A DNA stretch of 64,000 bases from Siphonodentalium dalli (Eukaryota > Mollusca > Scaphopoda > Gadilida > Siphonodentaliidae). How positions within the stretch are numbered: position 1 is the first letter of the stretch; the number at the start of each line of letters is the position of its first letter. The translations under genes were made by a program, and so were the position numbers. The stretch covers positions 134,873,587 through 134,937,586 of the forward strand of contig CP136061.1 in assembly GCA_032622095.1 (NCBI GenBank), given 5' to 3'. Of this stretch, positions 44,241 to 57,185 are shown piece after piece. Below the pieces are notes generated by a model. That model was not told where the DNA came from, did not search any database, and saw only the letters and a program-made list of their open reading frames with translations.

Positions 44241-45751
44241 GAGGTCTATGGCGAAACAGTCTTCGCATAAGTATGGACAAAATGGTGCAGTTCAGAGAGA
44301 ACAGGGAATCACGAACATCAACCGATTCATTTCGAAATTTGATTTGAAGTCAATATAGGAACGACGAGATTCGAATGGAGGCAAAATCACCGATATCAGT
44401 AATTAGTATATCTTTAACGGCAGACTAGTTCGTTCAGTATCCTATCGAATATAGCCAATGGAAACCCACAGTTTGACCTTATACAGCTTACTATTCTAAT
44501 GATATTCGAGCCTTGGACGGTGTCTGTTGTCAATGTTGATACATAAATGTTGTCATGTATAACAATATTCACTTGTCACATTATTGCCGGTCTAGGATAT
44601 CGCGGGCGCGGAGAGCGACCCACGGATCGCACGTGACGCAAAGAAACCAGGCGACGGAGACCAACAGTATGTCATTACAATCATTTTTACCTCTTTGTTT
44701 CACTTAATTAATATGTTATAATCCACGTTAATGTTCGCTAATACTCGTCAACTGCGTCAATCGTCGCTCATCTAACCACATCAAGATCCTTCACAAAGTC
44801 GTCTTGTAACATTAATAAAACAGAAACACGACCCGCAACATAACTTTTATCGACTTAACACACCATTATCTATTAATTATTCAACTTGTAACGACTGTCT
44901 AAGCTTTGTGTGTTACACGAGGTTAAGAATGAATGTCAGCGCTTACTTTATGAGCGTCGACGGTATATGCCGTAGTAAAAGTGTCGCACGCCGTTTATCC
45001 ATGTAGCCACACTCGGTAATCATGTACTTGAATGCGGTTCGGTCCAAACAACCTGGTTCTCGGTAGTTATAAACCCATTCTCGGTGTGCATTTGTTCAAC
45101 ATGGAGCGTATTTCAAAGTAATTCCATTATTAGTTCACGTCACGTTCAGACCAGATATTTAGTAATAGTGTTATCGTTAGAAATAAGAGCTTTGGTCTCG
45201 ATCGTGTTGTTATGAGAAAAGTCTCGCACAAAACCTTAACTCTACGAAGTTTCTATTGGAAGATATATTATTACTTTATATTATCGGCGTCACCGCAAGA
45301 ATGTTTGCTCTTCTTGTTGTTGTATAGCGTTATTTCTGCCATACGATTCAACACCAAACATCAAAATGGTATTTGAAGAAGAATTGAGCATTTATTTCAG
45401 TCAAAAATTACAACTCCGAGTACGGTGTTGACAACGGTATAGTGATTTCGATGCATAAATAAATGATAAATTCTAGTTTGTCAAGCACACATTGTCCGAG
45501 GTTGGGGGAACGAATGTATGCAAGTGTTTTGCAGTAAACTGAATAAATTTTATAAATTTATAGGTTTCAAAGGCAATATTTGAATGAGTCAAGATTAGGT
45601 GGAATTTTTATAAAAAGTAGATAAAACTGAACTCTAGTTGAATCCTTATAACACTCACTGGTTTATTAGGTCAAATAGATTCGTCCGTTGTGTCATTGGT
45701 TGGATGTTGTTTTTCTTTTGATAATCAGGATGTGTCATTTGACAGAAGTGT
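44241..45751. other. No recognisable gene
   Basis: A CpG-rich patch (GGATATCGCGGGCGCGGAGA, about 44,597-44,650) stands out from the AT-rich surroundings but no promoter or exon follows clearly. Confidence 0.4.
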
Positions 45752-46260
45752 ATGGAATTGCAACAGGTAAACATGAAACTTGTTTACAAGTTTAATTACA
45801 ATATTTATTATCTCACTTCAGTTTCTGCTGTCGATGGCAATGCAGTGGACTCGTTCCCTTTCAATGCTTTATTCTCTTATCAAGTGATACATGATATTGA
45901 GATTGGTCTAGCTCCTCGTCACACCGCACCGAAAGCGTTGTATACACGTGTCGCGGAGTTGCATGGAGCATTGAGCGGAGCGGCTGAGACAGGACCGAGA
46001 CTATGCCAGCAGCCATGTGTCTTAACCGGGGCTCGATGTTTCGTCGAATTGTTTCCCCATTCACAATATGAACGAAGGTTAATATACCGCATGGAGGCAC
46101 ACTCGCACATCAGTACTTTTTTGTTGTCTGAGATACTTGATGTTCGATTCATTCGTTTCAATTTTCCCGCGTTATAAATTATTAGTTCCAAGCAATGGAG
46201 TAAGTTCCAGTGGAAAACACTAAACTCGGTTTTCCACGACACAGTGGTGATGCCACACAC
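45752..46260. other. Overlapping open frames, unassigned
   Basis: Frames on both strands (45,752-46,177 plus, 141 codons; 45,919-46,260 and 45,861-46,100 minus) share a relatively GC-rich core at 45,910-46,050. This may be a decayed coding segment, but I recognise no family on either strand and cannot choose one. Confidence 0.2.
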
Positions 46261-46374
46261 ACATATATAGACATCATTGTACAGGTGATTTTATATATGT
46301 TTATTTGCACAATAATCTATGAAACATTAACAAAATACCAAACAAAATTTATAGTATTGTACAGGGGCAGCATG

Positions 46375-47715
46375 AACAACCCCTTGAACATGGTATCACC
46401 AACCCGGAAGGTATCACCAAACCGGACTGAATGGGAAAGAAATGTTCACGTATATAATATGCGAATATGTATGTTTCTCGTTTTAAAACAGACAACGGGC
46501 AAACAATTTGTGCGCGCATACGAAGCAAGAATATTTACCCACCCGATGTTAGTCCGTTATCCCAGATCTAACCATTTACCAATTTTAGCGAATTATTTTT
46601 TATTTTGCTCTCTCAAATTTTCGATAGATTCTATTCACTAGTATATCCCATGGCCTTCCACTGGCGAAAATGTAGCTGAGTATGTCAACGAAGCATAGGA
46701 TTGAACAGTTTAAAAGACCCGTGTGCTTCTCAATATATGGTGGGACCATTATCGGACCATATATATATATCAAAGTCGCGGATCGATGTCGCCAATATCG
46801 GATCTTCTGTGCAGTAAAGATCCATATACTTATATTGAGTTCTGGTGAGTTTTCTCGTGATTCGTCTGTATATGAGACTGATCAGTTGGACTGCGTATCT
46901 CATCTGAAATATGAATCCATAACATATTTGAATAATGTATACACACCTGTTATGAATGGGTCAATTAAATTAATGTAACAACCATCTTAGCAGTCAAATT
47001 TGTTTAATGTGTCCATTCAGTGTACAGTTCCGGGTCTATACTTTATTTAAAATAGCCTACTATACATGTATTAACAAGAAATTAAAACACAAAAACACGC
47101 ACGAATACGCCCTCGTGCTCACACGCCCCTCCCAAACAGACACAGCAACAACAATCGTGTACACCAATCCAATTGGCGGAACCAGCTTCACAAATTATTC
47201 ATGGAAATGTTAGGCATCTGCATCCTATATGGACCACGGCTCCGTCATAAATACGTAAGTGAATAACTTACACGATTGGTAGATTTTAATGAAGTATGAC
47301 TTAATATATATTATATAATTATTATAATAGTTGAAATCGATTCGTTGAAACTCATGACTGGTTTGAGTCCTTATCAGTGCTAATTCATCGACAAAAACAG
47401 TCAAAATGTGACATATATAATCCGCATCCTTGACATACCAACTCCGGTTTGGTGACATCTTATTGCAGTTCCGATAAGCGGCTTCGACACACGAAATTAT
47501 ATATGGTGGGTACCCTCACTGGATTTTTTTTTTTGCGAACCGCACTGTAGGGTGGACCATTTTAAGGTTACTCGAACATAAACTTTTCTATTGATACGCA
47601 TTATTCGCCGTCAGCGGTTAATACTTATGTTTCAAACGAACTACCTAACGTCAAAAACATCACCGGTTTGGTGATACCTTCCGGTTTGGTTATAACAGGT
47701 ACATGGGGTGTATTT
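46375..47715. repeat. Dispersed GGTATCACCAAACCGGA words, partly inverted
   Basis: ATGGTATCACCAACCCGGAA + GGTATCACCAAACCGGAC at 46,389-46,426 pairs with the inverse at 47,662-47,696 (CACCGGTTTGGTGATACCTTCCGGTTTGG); CTCCGGTTTGGTGACATC is at 47,441. These may be ends of a decayed element of about 1.3 kb. Frames inside carry no motif. Confidence 0.4.
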
Positions 47716-49598
47716 ACAAATATACACTAACTATTTGATGTTTGGTTGGCCGGTTGGTGTTATATGGGCATTTTAATCGAGACTGAATTGCATTTTGAAC
47801 GATAATGTCTCAAAAATAGATTAGAGTTTTTGTATCAGAATGCACATGATTGAGTCAGATGATTGATTCATGTGGGATTTTGTCAACTGCAAATGTAACA
47901 TGATCTGGTTTCACATGTAACCGATTTGGGTATATTTTCCTGTTGGTTCCATAATGCGAACGTTGTTAGACGAGTGTGTTATGTGGTACAATGTTACAAC
48001 GAGGGCTGCAGACTCAAATTGTAACTTGCGGCATAACAAATATAAAGTACACCATGTAATGTTGTGTGAGGTGTGAAATGTCCAACTATTGGGAATTTTT
48101 GCCATAATTGGTAGGGGCGGGGGGGGGGGGGGTCTGCTTGTTGGATTGCTAATACACCCACATTAGAGGAATAATATTGATATGCACCAGGTTTCGTCCA
48201 TGTAATTTTGTCCAGAGTTATATACCACCATACAATGAATTTCATTTGTCCACTCTTTAAACTGAGCGTCGGCGAGTTTCACTTGTTCCTCCAAGTCATC
48301 AATACTATATATCAATCACCAGTAATTGACCCTCCCAGCTAAGTTGTAGTATGGGCCACTCGTTACCATATAAGGAATGGTCGTTGTATATAGACTATTT
48401 GTGGCGTATACTTATTCTCACCAATCTTCATATCTTGAAGTGCAAGAAGCTGATTGTAAACAACCCGTCATATGTTTTGTGCCACCCTATGGACAACAGA
48501 GTACTTCGTATGACTACGTAGTACTCTATTGTTTGCGTTTTTAAGTATAGACATATATTGCTATAAATGATCACCAACAGGAAACCATCAATCAAAGGTC
48601 ATAGAACATTATCGCCATGTATTGGTTATTAAGTAACAGTCCTTCTCACCCACAAACCGCTTCAAATATTTGTCGAGGGTCACCGCAAAATGGCTGCATT
48701 CATTATACATTAAGGGCGTCGATGTTATAAGCTAGAATGTGGTTAGTATCGAGGTCCTATAAACAGCGATCGAAACGAAAAGCGTCAGGGCGAGGACACA
48801 CTGCATAGTTAATAAAAATGGGCTCGGTATTTTCCTGTGGGAATGTAGCTGCAAAAATTTGCACAGCTTACCGACTGGGCCACCGGGGGCTGCTCTGCAC
48901 GTGTCACAGGCACCGACAAATAGTGAACATCACAAGTGGAATACAAATAGCGATCCCATTAAGAAAGACTGGGTGTAGCAAAGTTATTGGTGCCCGGTAT
49001 CTCTGAAATGGTGTTAGTTTCTGGAAATGTTGACCGAAGTACTCTCAGTGGTTCAAAATAAGCGTGTCCGCTGACGCAGAGAGAGAGGAGTATTGCGTCA
49101 TCAGACGACATGAGTAGTTCGAATGTCGGCCAGATTTGCGGAAGTTCCATCAAAATAGAACTTAGATTGCCACAGATTACTTCTGGTATTCGATAAGGCC
49201 GCGATAAAGTTTCCTCTTATGGTCGCTGTCAGGCGTGTGTTTGCAAACCCTCTTGGTGTAACGACAAAGCACCGCCGCAACTGCGAACGACTTGTCAACA
49301 AACATCAGCGACATTTGATGCCATATTATAAGTGGGCGATTGTTAAATTTCTAAAGATTCAACCTCAGTTCAATCATATGTATTCTAGGGACGTGATGAT
49401 AAGAGGTGTGGTGTCTCACCCCAGACTTTGACCAAAATATTGGAAATTTCATGCCCGACACAGCGTTAATTGAAAATTTCAGACCAAAACTACGAGTGCA
49501 GGCGATCTAGCCGAAAGATGGGATCACCCCGGAATTATTGCAACACAAATGACTTTTGGTTTACTGGATATCTCAATATGTACTGCATTATAATATAG
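47716..49598. other. No recognisable gene
   Basis: A G tract at about 48,117-48,132. A small hairpin, AGAGTACTTCGTATGACTACGTAGTACTCT (48,496-48,526), would fold. The dispersed GTGTCTCACCCCAGACTTTG, CAAAATATTGGAAATTTCATG block (49,411-49,500) reappears in variant form at 61,952-62,035. Confidence 0.4.
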
Positions 49599-50262
49599 AC
49601 TTTGTTTTAGGAAAATCCAATTGGGACAAATTTGATAAATTTGTGTTTCCATAGCAACGATGGCTAATAATCGGGAATATGGAAATTAAAATTTGGACAT
49701 TAAATTGTGCGTATCGTGAATAATTTAACTACCTAAAAGTTTACATTGGTTTATGGAAAAACTTGTAACCATATCGATGTTGACCTTGACATGTCAATGT
49801 CATATATGTGAAGTATAGCTAATTTCATTTTCATCGCGATGGTTCATTCCCGATTCCGCGCATTGGCAATCTCCACATGGTTGCTAACCGGAAGTCACGT
49901 GGAAATTTATATAGTCGATTGTTGAGACAAAAAATCACAACATACCTTGTCATGTGCATTAGAGTATAAACTTTATTTTAGGAAAATCTAATTGGGACAA
50001 ATTTGATAAATTTGTGTTTCCATGGCAACGATGGCTAATACTCGGGTATTTGTAAATTTAAAATTGTTCATTAAATTGTGCGTATCGTGAATAATTGAAC
50101 AACTACCTAAAAGTTTACATTGGTTTAAAAACTTGTATCCATATGAATGTTGACCTTGGAATGTCAATGTCATGTATGTGAAGTATAGCTAATTTCATTT
50201 TCATCGTGATGGTTCGGGAATTGGCAATCTCCACACAGTTGCTAACCGGAAGTCACGTGAAA
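49599..50262. repeat. Tandem duplication, 371-bp spacing
   Basis: Copies from 49,599 and 49,970 share GGAAAATC.AATTGGGACAAA, TTTGATAAATTTGTGTTTCC, ATGGCTAATA.TCGGG, CCTAAAAGTTTACATTGGTTTA, GTGAAGTATAGCTAATTTCAT and GTTGCTAACCGGAAGTCACG. Identity is about 90 percent by eye. Confidence 0.9.
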
Positions 50263-51246
50263 ATTTGTCCAAAATCCATACCCGCGATCTTTGAAAAATC
50301 ACTGATGAATATAGACAAATATATATGACGTCATTCACTTGCGCCTAAGGTATAACCAACCACACGCGCCTGCGGCGCGCTGGTGGTTGCTATAAATCCG
50401 GAATTCAGACCATGCACGGGAAGGTCCATTTGAATGGCTATCGATATCTGCTTTAGAAACTGTATTAGTTTGAAATATGTGGCGACATTTTGATGTACAA
50501 CAAGCCTGCACGGGTATGCTCGTAGGTATTTGTGGAACGGACAATTCATTACTCGAGACCAAAACAAATCATGAAGTAATTGTTATATCGCTGAAATAAC
50601 CACGAATAAGCATATATAGATAGGCTTACTGTCATGCCAGATCCATTGATCTTTTTGACTTAATGTGTATGTTATAAATGTATTTATGTGCCTATTTCAG
50701 AAATAACATATTATTTACACTAAAATGGAATTACTTGCATTTGGAAATTTCGGTCTGCGTCCAGGGGATGAAGTTGGAATCTCCAATGTGGACACACCAC
50801 ATGCACCCACCCGATCCGCATAGCATTATCAGATATCAATACAGTCCTATTTTACCATACACAGGCACGTCTATTACCCTATACGCACACCGAGCCCATG
50901 CACCACTACGTTATATGAAACATAATACTGAACTGACGGGCCCAACTTGGTGATTATATTGACAAAATAACGGAGATATTCAGAAATTAAAAGAAAATAA
51001 AAACTCTGTTTTTTAAAGAGCGTTTTTTTTTTCGAAGAATTTTATATTGACTAAATAACATGATATTCAGAACTGAAAAAAATTGTTTCAGAGATCTCCG
51101 TTATTTCGCCGAGAATACGTTCTATATTGGCATTATTTGGTTCGCACCCTTTTGATACTGTGTCCGTAGTATATATGCCCATTATTAAGGTGTATGTAAC
51201 GTAATGGTGGGCTCGTTGGGCGTATACTGCAGACAGATTAAGTATA
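50263..51246. other. No recognisable gene
   Basis: Two antiparallel-phase frames at 50,331-50,567 (minus) are shadows of each other with no motif. TTTTTAAAGAGCGTTTTTTTTT at about 51,013 is another member of the AAAGAGCG motif set. ATCTCCGTTATTT.GCC (51,093) partly pairs with AAAATAACGGAGATATTC (50,963). Confidence 0.4.
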
Positions 51247-51973
51247 TCTATTATATATTTTGGAAGATCTGTCTGTGTGTCTGTCTGTGTGTCTGTGTGT
51301 TAGCGATGAACTCGAAAACGACCGAGCCGATTTCGATGAAACTTGGTATGTGGGGATATTTTCGGCCGGGAACGGGCATAGGCCTATTAATTTGTCCGTG
51401 CGACTTGACCTTGACCTTGAAATCGGGTAATTTCAAGGTCAAACGCCCAAATATTACGGGATTTCAATGAAACTTGGTATGCGGGGGTACATTCGTATGG
51501 GGAGTCTCATAAGCATATTAATTTACCCGTGCGACGTGACCTTGACCTTGAAATCGGGTCATTTCAAGGTCAAACGCCCGAATATCACGGGATTTCGATG
51601 AAACTTGGTATGTGGGGGTACTTTCTTATGGTGAGTCTCATAAGCATATTCATTTTCCCGTGCGACGTGACCTTGAAATCGGGTAACTTCAAGGTCAAAT
51701 CGCCAATTTTGATGGGATTTCGACGAAATTTGATACGTGGGGTTACTTTTGTCCACTGATTGTCCAATCGTGACCCCGACCAGACCTTGACCTTCAAAAT
51801 GATCAATTCAAGGACAAATCGGGTAAAACCGGATGGATTTCGACGGGCACGTTTGTCGGGTACTTTTGTCCGGGCAGTGTTTTGGACTGGTCAAATCGTG
51901 ACCCCACTTGACATTGACCTTCAAAATGGACAATTCAAGGTCAAAGCCCGGACGAAGTCGGGTCACCTTCTAG
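51247..51973 (+). mobile_element. Non-autonomous Helitron (tandem pair, first)
   Basis: The 5' end is TCTATTATATATTTTGG preceded by A; the 3' end is a hairpin CCCGGACGAAGTCGGG (51,947-51,962), then TCACCTT, then CTAG. That is 5'-TC, 3'-hairpin about 11 nt before CTRR, as in Helitrons. A CTGTCTGTGTG tract follows the 5' end. The body has about five units of 124-131 bp with GATTTCGATGAAACTTGGTA, GTGCGACGTGACCTTGACCT and TGAAATCGGGTAATTTCAAG.GTCAAA. No Rep/helicase gene is present. Confidence 0.75.
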
Positions 51974-52735
51974 TCTATTATATATTTTGGAAGATCTGCC
52001 TGTGTGTGTGTGGTGTGTGTGTGTGTTCGCGATGAACTCTTCGTATGTGAGGGTGCTATCGGTCGGGAAGTGGCATAGGCATACTAATTTTCAGATCCGA
52101 GGTCAACTTTTCACGTGCCGAGGTCAAATCTGTTTTTACGCTGTGTTGCGGGACTTTCATTTGAGTTCGGTGCTTACAAATCAATTCGAAACAGCGCGAA
52201 TAATAAAATGCCAGTCATAATAATGACACTGTGAGAATCTTTCGTGTTTCCTCTTTCCAACGATATATAATGTGTATGTATCCGTTTTAGTTATCTGCCT
52301 CAATTATCAAGAAGAAGTGGTACTATCTTCCATCAAGATAAAAACAATGCGTAACTTCTATGACGTCGTTAGAGGTCATAACGTTAGATCACGTTAACGC
52401 TTAACCGGCCGATGCATTTGACTGTTTCAGACGTCTTGGCGATATCTCGGGCACCGATGGTAATTTATCTTTACGTTGAAACTTGATAATTAATGAGCGT
52501 GTGTATATGGGCGCGTTTATATACTTGAGTGGAAATCAAATCGGGTTAAACTGGCGGATTTTTACGGACGAAATTTGATGCATAGGTATCTCGGTATCCG
52601 CTGGGCCGATTTCCCGGTATCCGCTGGGCCGATTTCCACCATTTTTGGGGTGTTGGTGTTTGACCCCACCTGACCTTGACCTTCAAAATGGTCAATTCAA
52701 GGTCAAAGCCCGGACGAAGTCGGGTCACCTTCTAG
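51974..52735 (+). mobile_element. Non-autonomous Helitron (tandem pair, second)
   Basis: It starts TCTATTATATATTTTGGAAG at the base after the CTAG of its neighbour and ends with the same 3' end, CCCGGACGAAGTCGGG then TCACCTTCTAG, followed by T. The body is largely different: only one or two GACCTTGACCTTCAAAATGG units remain at the 3' end, plus a 23-bp duplication (GGTATCCGCTGGGCCGATTT, about 52,592-52,637). The pair as a whole sits between A and T without target duplication, as expected for Helitrons. Confidence 0.75.
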
Positions 52736-52783
52736 TATATATATATAGAGAGAGGTAAAAAAAATGGCCGTCATACTTATTTA

Positions 52784-52930
52784 TCTATATAAATTTATAT
52801 AAAAGAGTATAATCTGTCCGTCCGTCTGCCTGTCTGTCCGGAGTTTTATCCAAGACTGCTGGTCCGATTTCAACCAAATTTGGTGTGGTGACTCGGGGTA
52901 CCCTGGCGGCGGAGGTTATAACGGCGTTAG
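52784..52930 (+). mobile_element. Helitron-like 5' end, truncated
   Basis: TCTATATAAATTTATATAAA preceded by A, then CTGTCCGTCCGTCTGCCTGT and TCCGATTTCAACCAAATTTGG, has the layout of the 5' ends at 51,247 and 58,519 but is a different family. No matching CTAG/CTRR end was located before the homology fades near 52,930. Confidence 0.4.
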
Positions 52931-54597
52931 TTTTAAACATTTTGATTTTAAAAAATTAAATTAAACAAAAATAAAATATGTTTGTTAATTTGAGCAAAAT
53001 AGATCAATCTAAAAAACTAAATATTTTAAATTAAAAAAAAAAAAAAAAACTGTTTAAACGATCAAAATGTGTACCACGTCCCTGAATCTGATAATGCGAA
53101 TTCAATTCAATTTATTTACATGCCTATAGTTCGGATCATCGACATAGATATCCATATATTGAATATACGCTCAGAATTCAGTTGAATATATATTATTATA
53201 GAGTCGATCATCTCATCAAGAGGACTGGCATAGTGCTATATGGCTTTCTTTCTAAAGACCGATAGGTTTGTTCATGGTTCCGAGATCTATAAAGTGAGAT
53301 CAGCAGAAAAAATGTGTTCAAATACAGTGATAGAGATCTTTTGTGAACAGTTTTGACATCATTTGTACATAATGAATTTACAAAAAAGCTATATTAAAAT
53401 GGGATGAGTGCACAAGTTATTGAATTTGGAGTATTGCTCCTATCCATTATGAATAAGCACCACACGCATGTGCATATGCAGACATATGTATTATGATTTA
53501 TTTTTGGACTCAGAACATAGTTGGGAGTTGGTTCGGAGTAAAAATTTAGAGACGGGGCTCTATAACACGTCAAGCCGAAGCTTCTGATTGGTATATAGAT
53601 AGGCGAATACGTGGAGAGATAAACGTGTAACGTTTACATACTGTTAAATATGTTTTGTAACGGTTAGGACATTACGACTACAGTTAGAAAGTTACACTTG
53701 TATGAAATCATGCATATACGTTCAGGACGTATAGTGCGCTAAATTATAATCGTAATTATATCCGTGTGTTTTGCGCATGGCTAGCCGTACACAGTGATAT
53801 TTTCGCTTTGCACGATCTATCGGATTAAACACATTCAATCAGCCAATCGAGCATAGGTGTCCGGGGATTGATAAGTGATGATGTATCATACAACATAATC
53901 AATTGACTGATTGTCTGTACCTTTAAATGAAGTTTTGATACAAACCTAAGAAATGGACACCCTATCCGTTGTGAGTCTGTGACGATTATCAGATCACGGC
54001 TACAGTTGGAACGTGTGCATAAGTTGATGACGTAGTACCCTAAACGTGTAGTCGTAATTCTATCCATGAGTTGAGCGAAACCTCTATGTTCAACAAGAGG
54101 CGTTGAACAGTTTTGATAATAATGGTCGACATTTTTCATTTGTGGCTGTATGATTGGCTCGTTTGAAAATTTCGATTAGCTATAACAAAACACTTCGAAC
54201 TGTCAACTTGTTTGGACTTTAAACGACGGAGCAAAGTATTCCTGTCAAAGTTGTGTCATCCTAATCTCAGATGATCGAAAAACGCCCCAGTTGTGTTTGA
54301 GTTGTCTTAGCAAACCATATAGTATCTAGTGTAACTCAATACTTCTATCTGTTTGCATATCTGCAACTGTCATGCATCTCGTTGTGGAGATATTACATCA
54401 TAATGGGGACTCAAATCGTATGACACCGTACGGGCAATGCGGATATACCTTCTCCACCAATGGCCACTCGAAGACATTTCTGTTTTTAAATCTAAGATTG
54501 GAGACATCCGGGTCATAGCGTATTTTTACTTACAGCATGTTCTTACCTGTACGAATGAATGGCCATGCCTGAAGTTACTCGTAATATTCAATGTGCT
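52931..54597. other. No recognisable gene
   Basis: A-rich low complexity at 52,955-53,050. CAAACCTAAG and GTACAGTTAGAA-like words recur at 53,680 and 54,000 (GGACATTACGACTACAGTTAGAA versus GATCACGGCTACAGTTGGAA), suggesting a diverged direct repeat about 330 bp apart. The frame at 53,825-54,139 lies across it and has no motif. Confidence 0.45.
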
Positions 54598-54962
54598 GAT
54601 AGGATAGGATAGGATATTTTATTTCAATATACACATATTAATGCATGATACATTTGACAAATATTACATTGTATATTCGAGGGGGTGGCATAGTCAGGCT
54701 AGACTGTCTTACTGCCGCCCCATTAAAGATGAAAAGGTGTTACGATAGGCGGTCAGGATTCATTGTACAATGCACGGCTAAATAATTATGTATCTCACAA
54801 TGGTTGCATTTAACTGGATTATATGCATGGAGGGTATACGTCTAGATAAATCGATTATTGGTTACTCGATGGTTTGTCTCTTTCTTGTCAGTGGGATGTT
54901 CCTTGAAAATCGAGTAGGAATGTGTTGAGTGATGTTGTGGATTGCGATATAGGCGAAGTCAC

Positions 54963-56965
54963 TTATTGACGAGCTACCACACAGTCGGGACATCTTTGAT
55001 TGTTACATTTAATTGTTGCAGCATATTTTTTAATGCAATCGGCATGTAAACGCCGTTTGAATGTGTGCCTGGATTGGTATGATGTAAATTCGTTATCTAA
55101 GTTGTTCCAGATGGTTGGATAAGAATGGAATGGTAGTTGTTGGGACCAAGATGTTCTTGTTTTTTTTTTAAATAGTGGGTGCTTTTGCCGGGTGTCTGGT
55201 CAGGTTTTGCGTTTCGTAAACATGTCGGTGAATGATTCTATTAAGCGCATATAATACCAATCATGCATGAAAACAGCCACTTGTACTTTGTGGATGTCGT
55301 AGATTTTGAGTATATTTTCTTTTTTAAAAAGAGGTTCTGTGTGGCTTCTATATTTCTTATTACATAAAACTCGTATCGCGCGTTTTTGAAGCCTGAAAAT
55401 TTTTATGACCGCTGGGACGTGTCCCCAAATTTGAACACCGTAGACAAGATGGCTTTGTATTAGAGCATAATACAATGTTTTAAGTGCGCTACCAGGAAAG
55501 AAGTGTTTAACTTTATTGATGTGGTATATGGCATTCACCATTTTAGAACAAACTGAGGACACATGTTTTTTAAAGGTCAGGTTTTCATCTATATGGATTC
55601 CTAAGAATGTTGTGGAGGATTCGTGCATGCTCAAGATTTCCTATCTTATTTAGTTCCGTATTATTTAAGTAAATCTTTATGAAGTTCCATTTACCAGGAA
55701 AGAAGTGTTTAACTTTATTGATGTGGTATATGGCATTCACCATTTTAGAACAAACTGAGGACACATGTTTTTTAAAGGTCAGGTTTTCATCTATATGGAT
55801 TCCTAAGAATGTTGTGGAGGATTCGTGCATGCTCAAGATTTCCTATCTTATTTAGTTCCGTATTATTTAAGTAAATCTTTATGAAGTTCCATTTATCATC
55901 ATTGTTCTCTGGGTGTATTAGCATATAGTTGCTTTTTTTTTAGTATTGATCACTAACTTATTGCTACAGCACCAATCAAATATGTTGCGTAACTCATTAT
56001 TCACATAACTTTCTACAAGGATGCCATTTTTTCCACCAGTTACTAGAGTCGTATCGTCCGCGTATGATAAGATATCCATGGTTGTCGAATTGGACATATC
56101 GTTAACGTAAATTAAGAAAATTATCGGTCCCAGTATTGAACCCTGGGGCACTCCACACGTCACTTCCGTAATTTAGATTTGGTACCATTGAGTTCAACAT
56201 ATTGCCTTCTATTTTGCAGAAACCATGAGTATGCTGTGCCCCGTATGCCATAGTGATCTAGTTTATGAGTAAAATATCGTGTTTTATCGTATCAAATGCT
56301 TTTGAGAGGTCGAGGAATAGAGCTAAAGTGGAATCTCTTGTCATGATGTCATTATTTGAGACAACTTGATCGAGGAGGTGTATTACAGGATGGAAGGTTG
56401 AATGAAAAGGACGGAAGCCGTATTGGTGTTTGTAGAGTATGTTTTGTTCATTTAAGAAGTCTAGTAATCGTTTATGCATTATTTTTTCGAGAAGTTTCGA
56501 GATAGATGGAAGAATGCTGATAGGTCTGTATAGTTGGAGATTTCATGAGTGGTATTATTTTTTGGGATCGGGACTACTTTATAAATTTTCATTTTGTTAG
56601 GGACTATTCCATGCTCTAAGGACAAGTTAAAAATATGCAATAATGCTGGGGCTATCTCCTCAATTGTTTCCTTGATAAGTTTAGTTGATATACCATTGAA
56701 GTCCCTTGATACTTTCCCAGTCATAGAGAAACATGTGAGGATGATCTCCTGTATAGAGGTCGGAATTATTTTGAAATTGATGTCGTCTGGTTTGCGGTTA
56801 TGAAGAAAATCTGTAAAATGTGAGTCATTTTCATGTTCATTAAGTTGGCTGGTTTCCCGCCCAATTTTTGAGAAAAAGTTATTGAACTTTTCCGATATGA
56901 GTTTGGAATTTTCAAGTTCTATTCCGTTTTCAGTAAAGACATAGTAATGCGGATGGAGCAAGGAT
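54963..56965 (-). pseudogene. LINE ORF2 reverse transcriptase, frameshifted
   Basis: Reading in the minus direction: LISEKFNNFFSKIG (about 56,890), KVVPIPKN then NY (about 56,560), a frameshift, RPISILPSISKLLEK, KHQYGFRPFHST, LFLDLSKAFDTIKHD (first catalytic Asp), a second shift near 56,240, YGIRGTAYSWF, a third near 56,165, CGVPQGSILGP, then YADD (56,053-56,064, catalytic pair). Another shift near 55,935 precedes the thumb, STTFLGIHIDENLTFKKHV. After an in-frame TGA at 55,200 the frame continues through SYPTIWNNLD to a short Cys motif (CNNQRCPDC) and TAA at 54,963. The endonuclease is absent. At least three frameshifts and one stop make it inactive. Confidence 0.9.
55491..55894. repeat. Exact 202-bp tandem duplication in the LINE
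   Basis: 55,491-55,692 and 55,693-55,894 look identical base for base, from ACCAGGAAAGAAGTGTTTAA to AAGTTCCATTT. The first copy continues the ORF correctly to the left and the second to the right. So the array arose after insertion, by replication slippage or unequal exchange, and it breaks the reading frame. Confidence 0.95.
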
Positions 56966-57185
56966 TCATTTCGCGATCTCGAGCGAAATTTTATTATACG
57001 TCGCGTCCGCAACGAGTTCGGCAAAGATTCTCGATTATGATGCAAGTTGTGTTCTGTATTTATTCGGCACCATTGTGTCGGATAAGTTCTATCCATGACT
57101 GTGACCTTCCATTTTTGGTATTTAATTTTAATGCATAACTAGTAATGATCATCACCCGAAGTGGATCGTTGTCGTAATGCACCCA

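Larger units (their letters stand above)
54598..56965 (-). mobile_element. Non-LTR retrotransposon (CR1/jockey-like), dead
   Basis: A 5'-truncated LINE on the minus strand. Its 3' terminus carries AATAAA (54,618-54,623 as TTTATT on plus) and ends in three to four TATCC units (54,598-54,616), a short-repeat tail as in CR1/L2-type elements. A roughly 350-bp 3' UTR separates this from the coding region. A MITE (57,186-57,299) lies just beyond the 5' limit but outside the homology. The exact clade and target duplications were not determined. Confidence 0.9.

Noticed and set aside
44597-44650. CpG-rich patch as a promoter or CpG island
   Set aside because: Too short, and no first exon or TSS-like context can be shown.
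49219-49431. 70-codon basic open frame
   Set aside because: Composition only; no homologous pattern, and neighbouring frames of equal length lie on the other strand.
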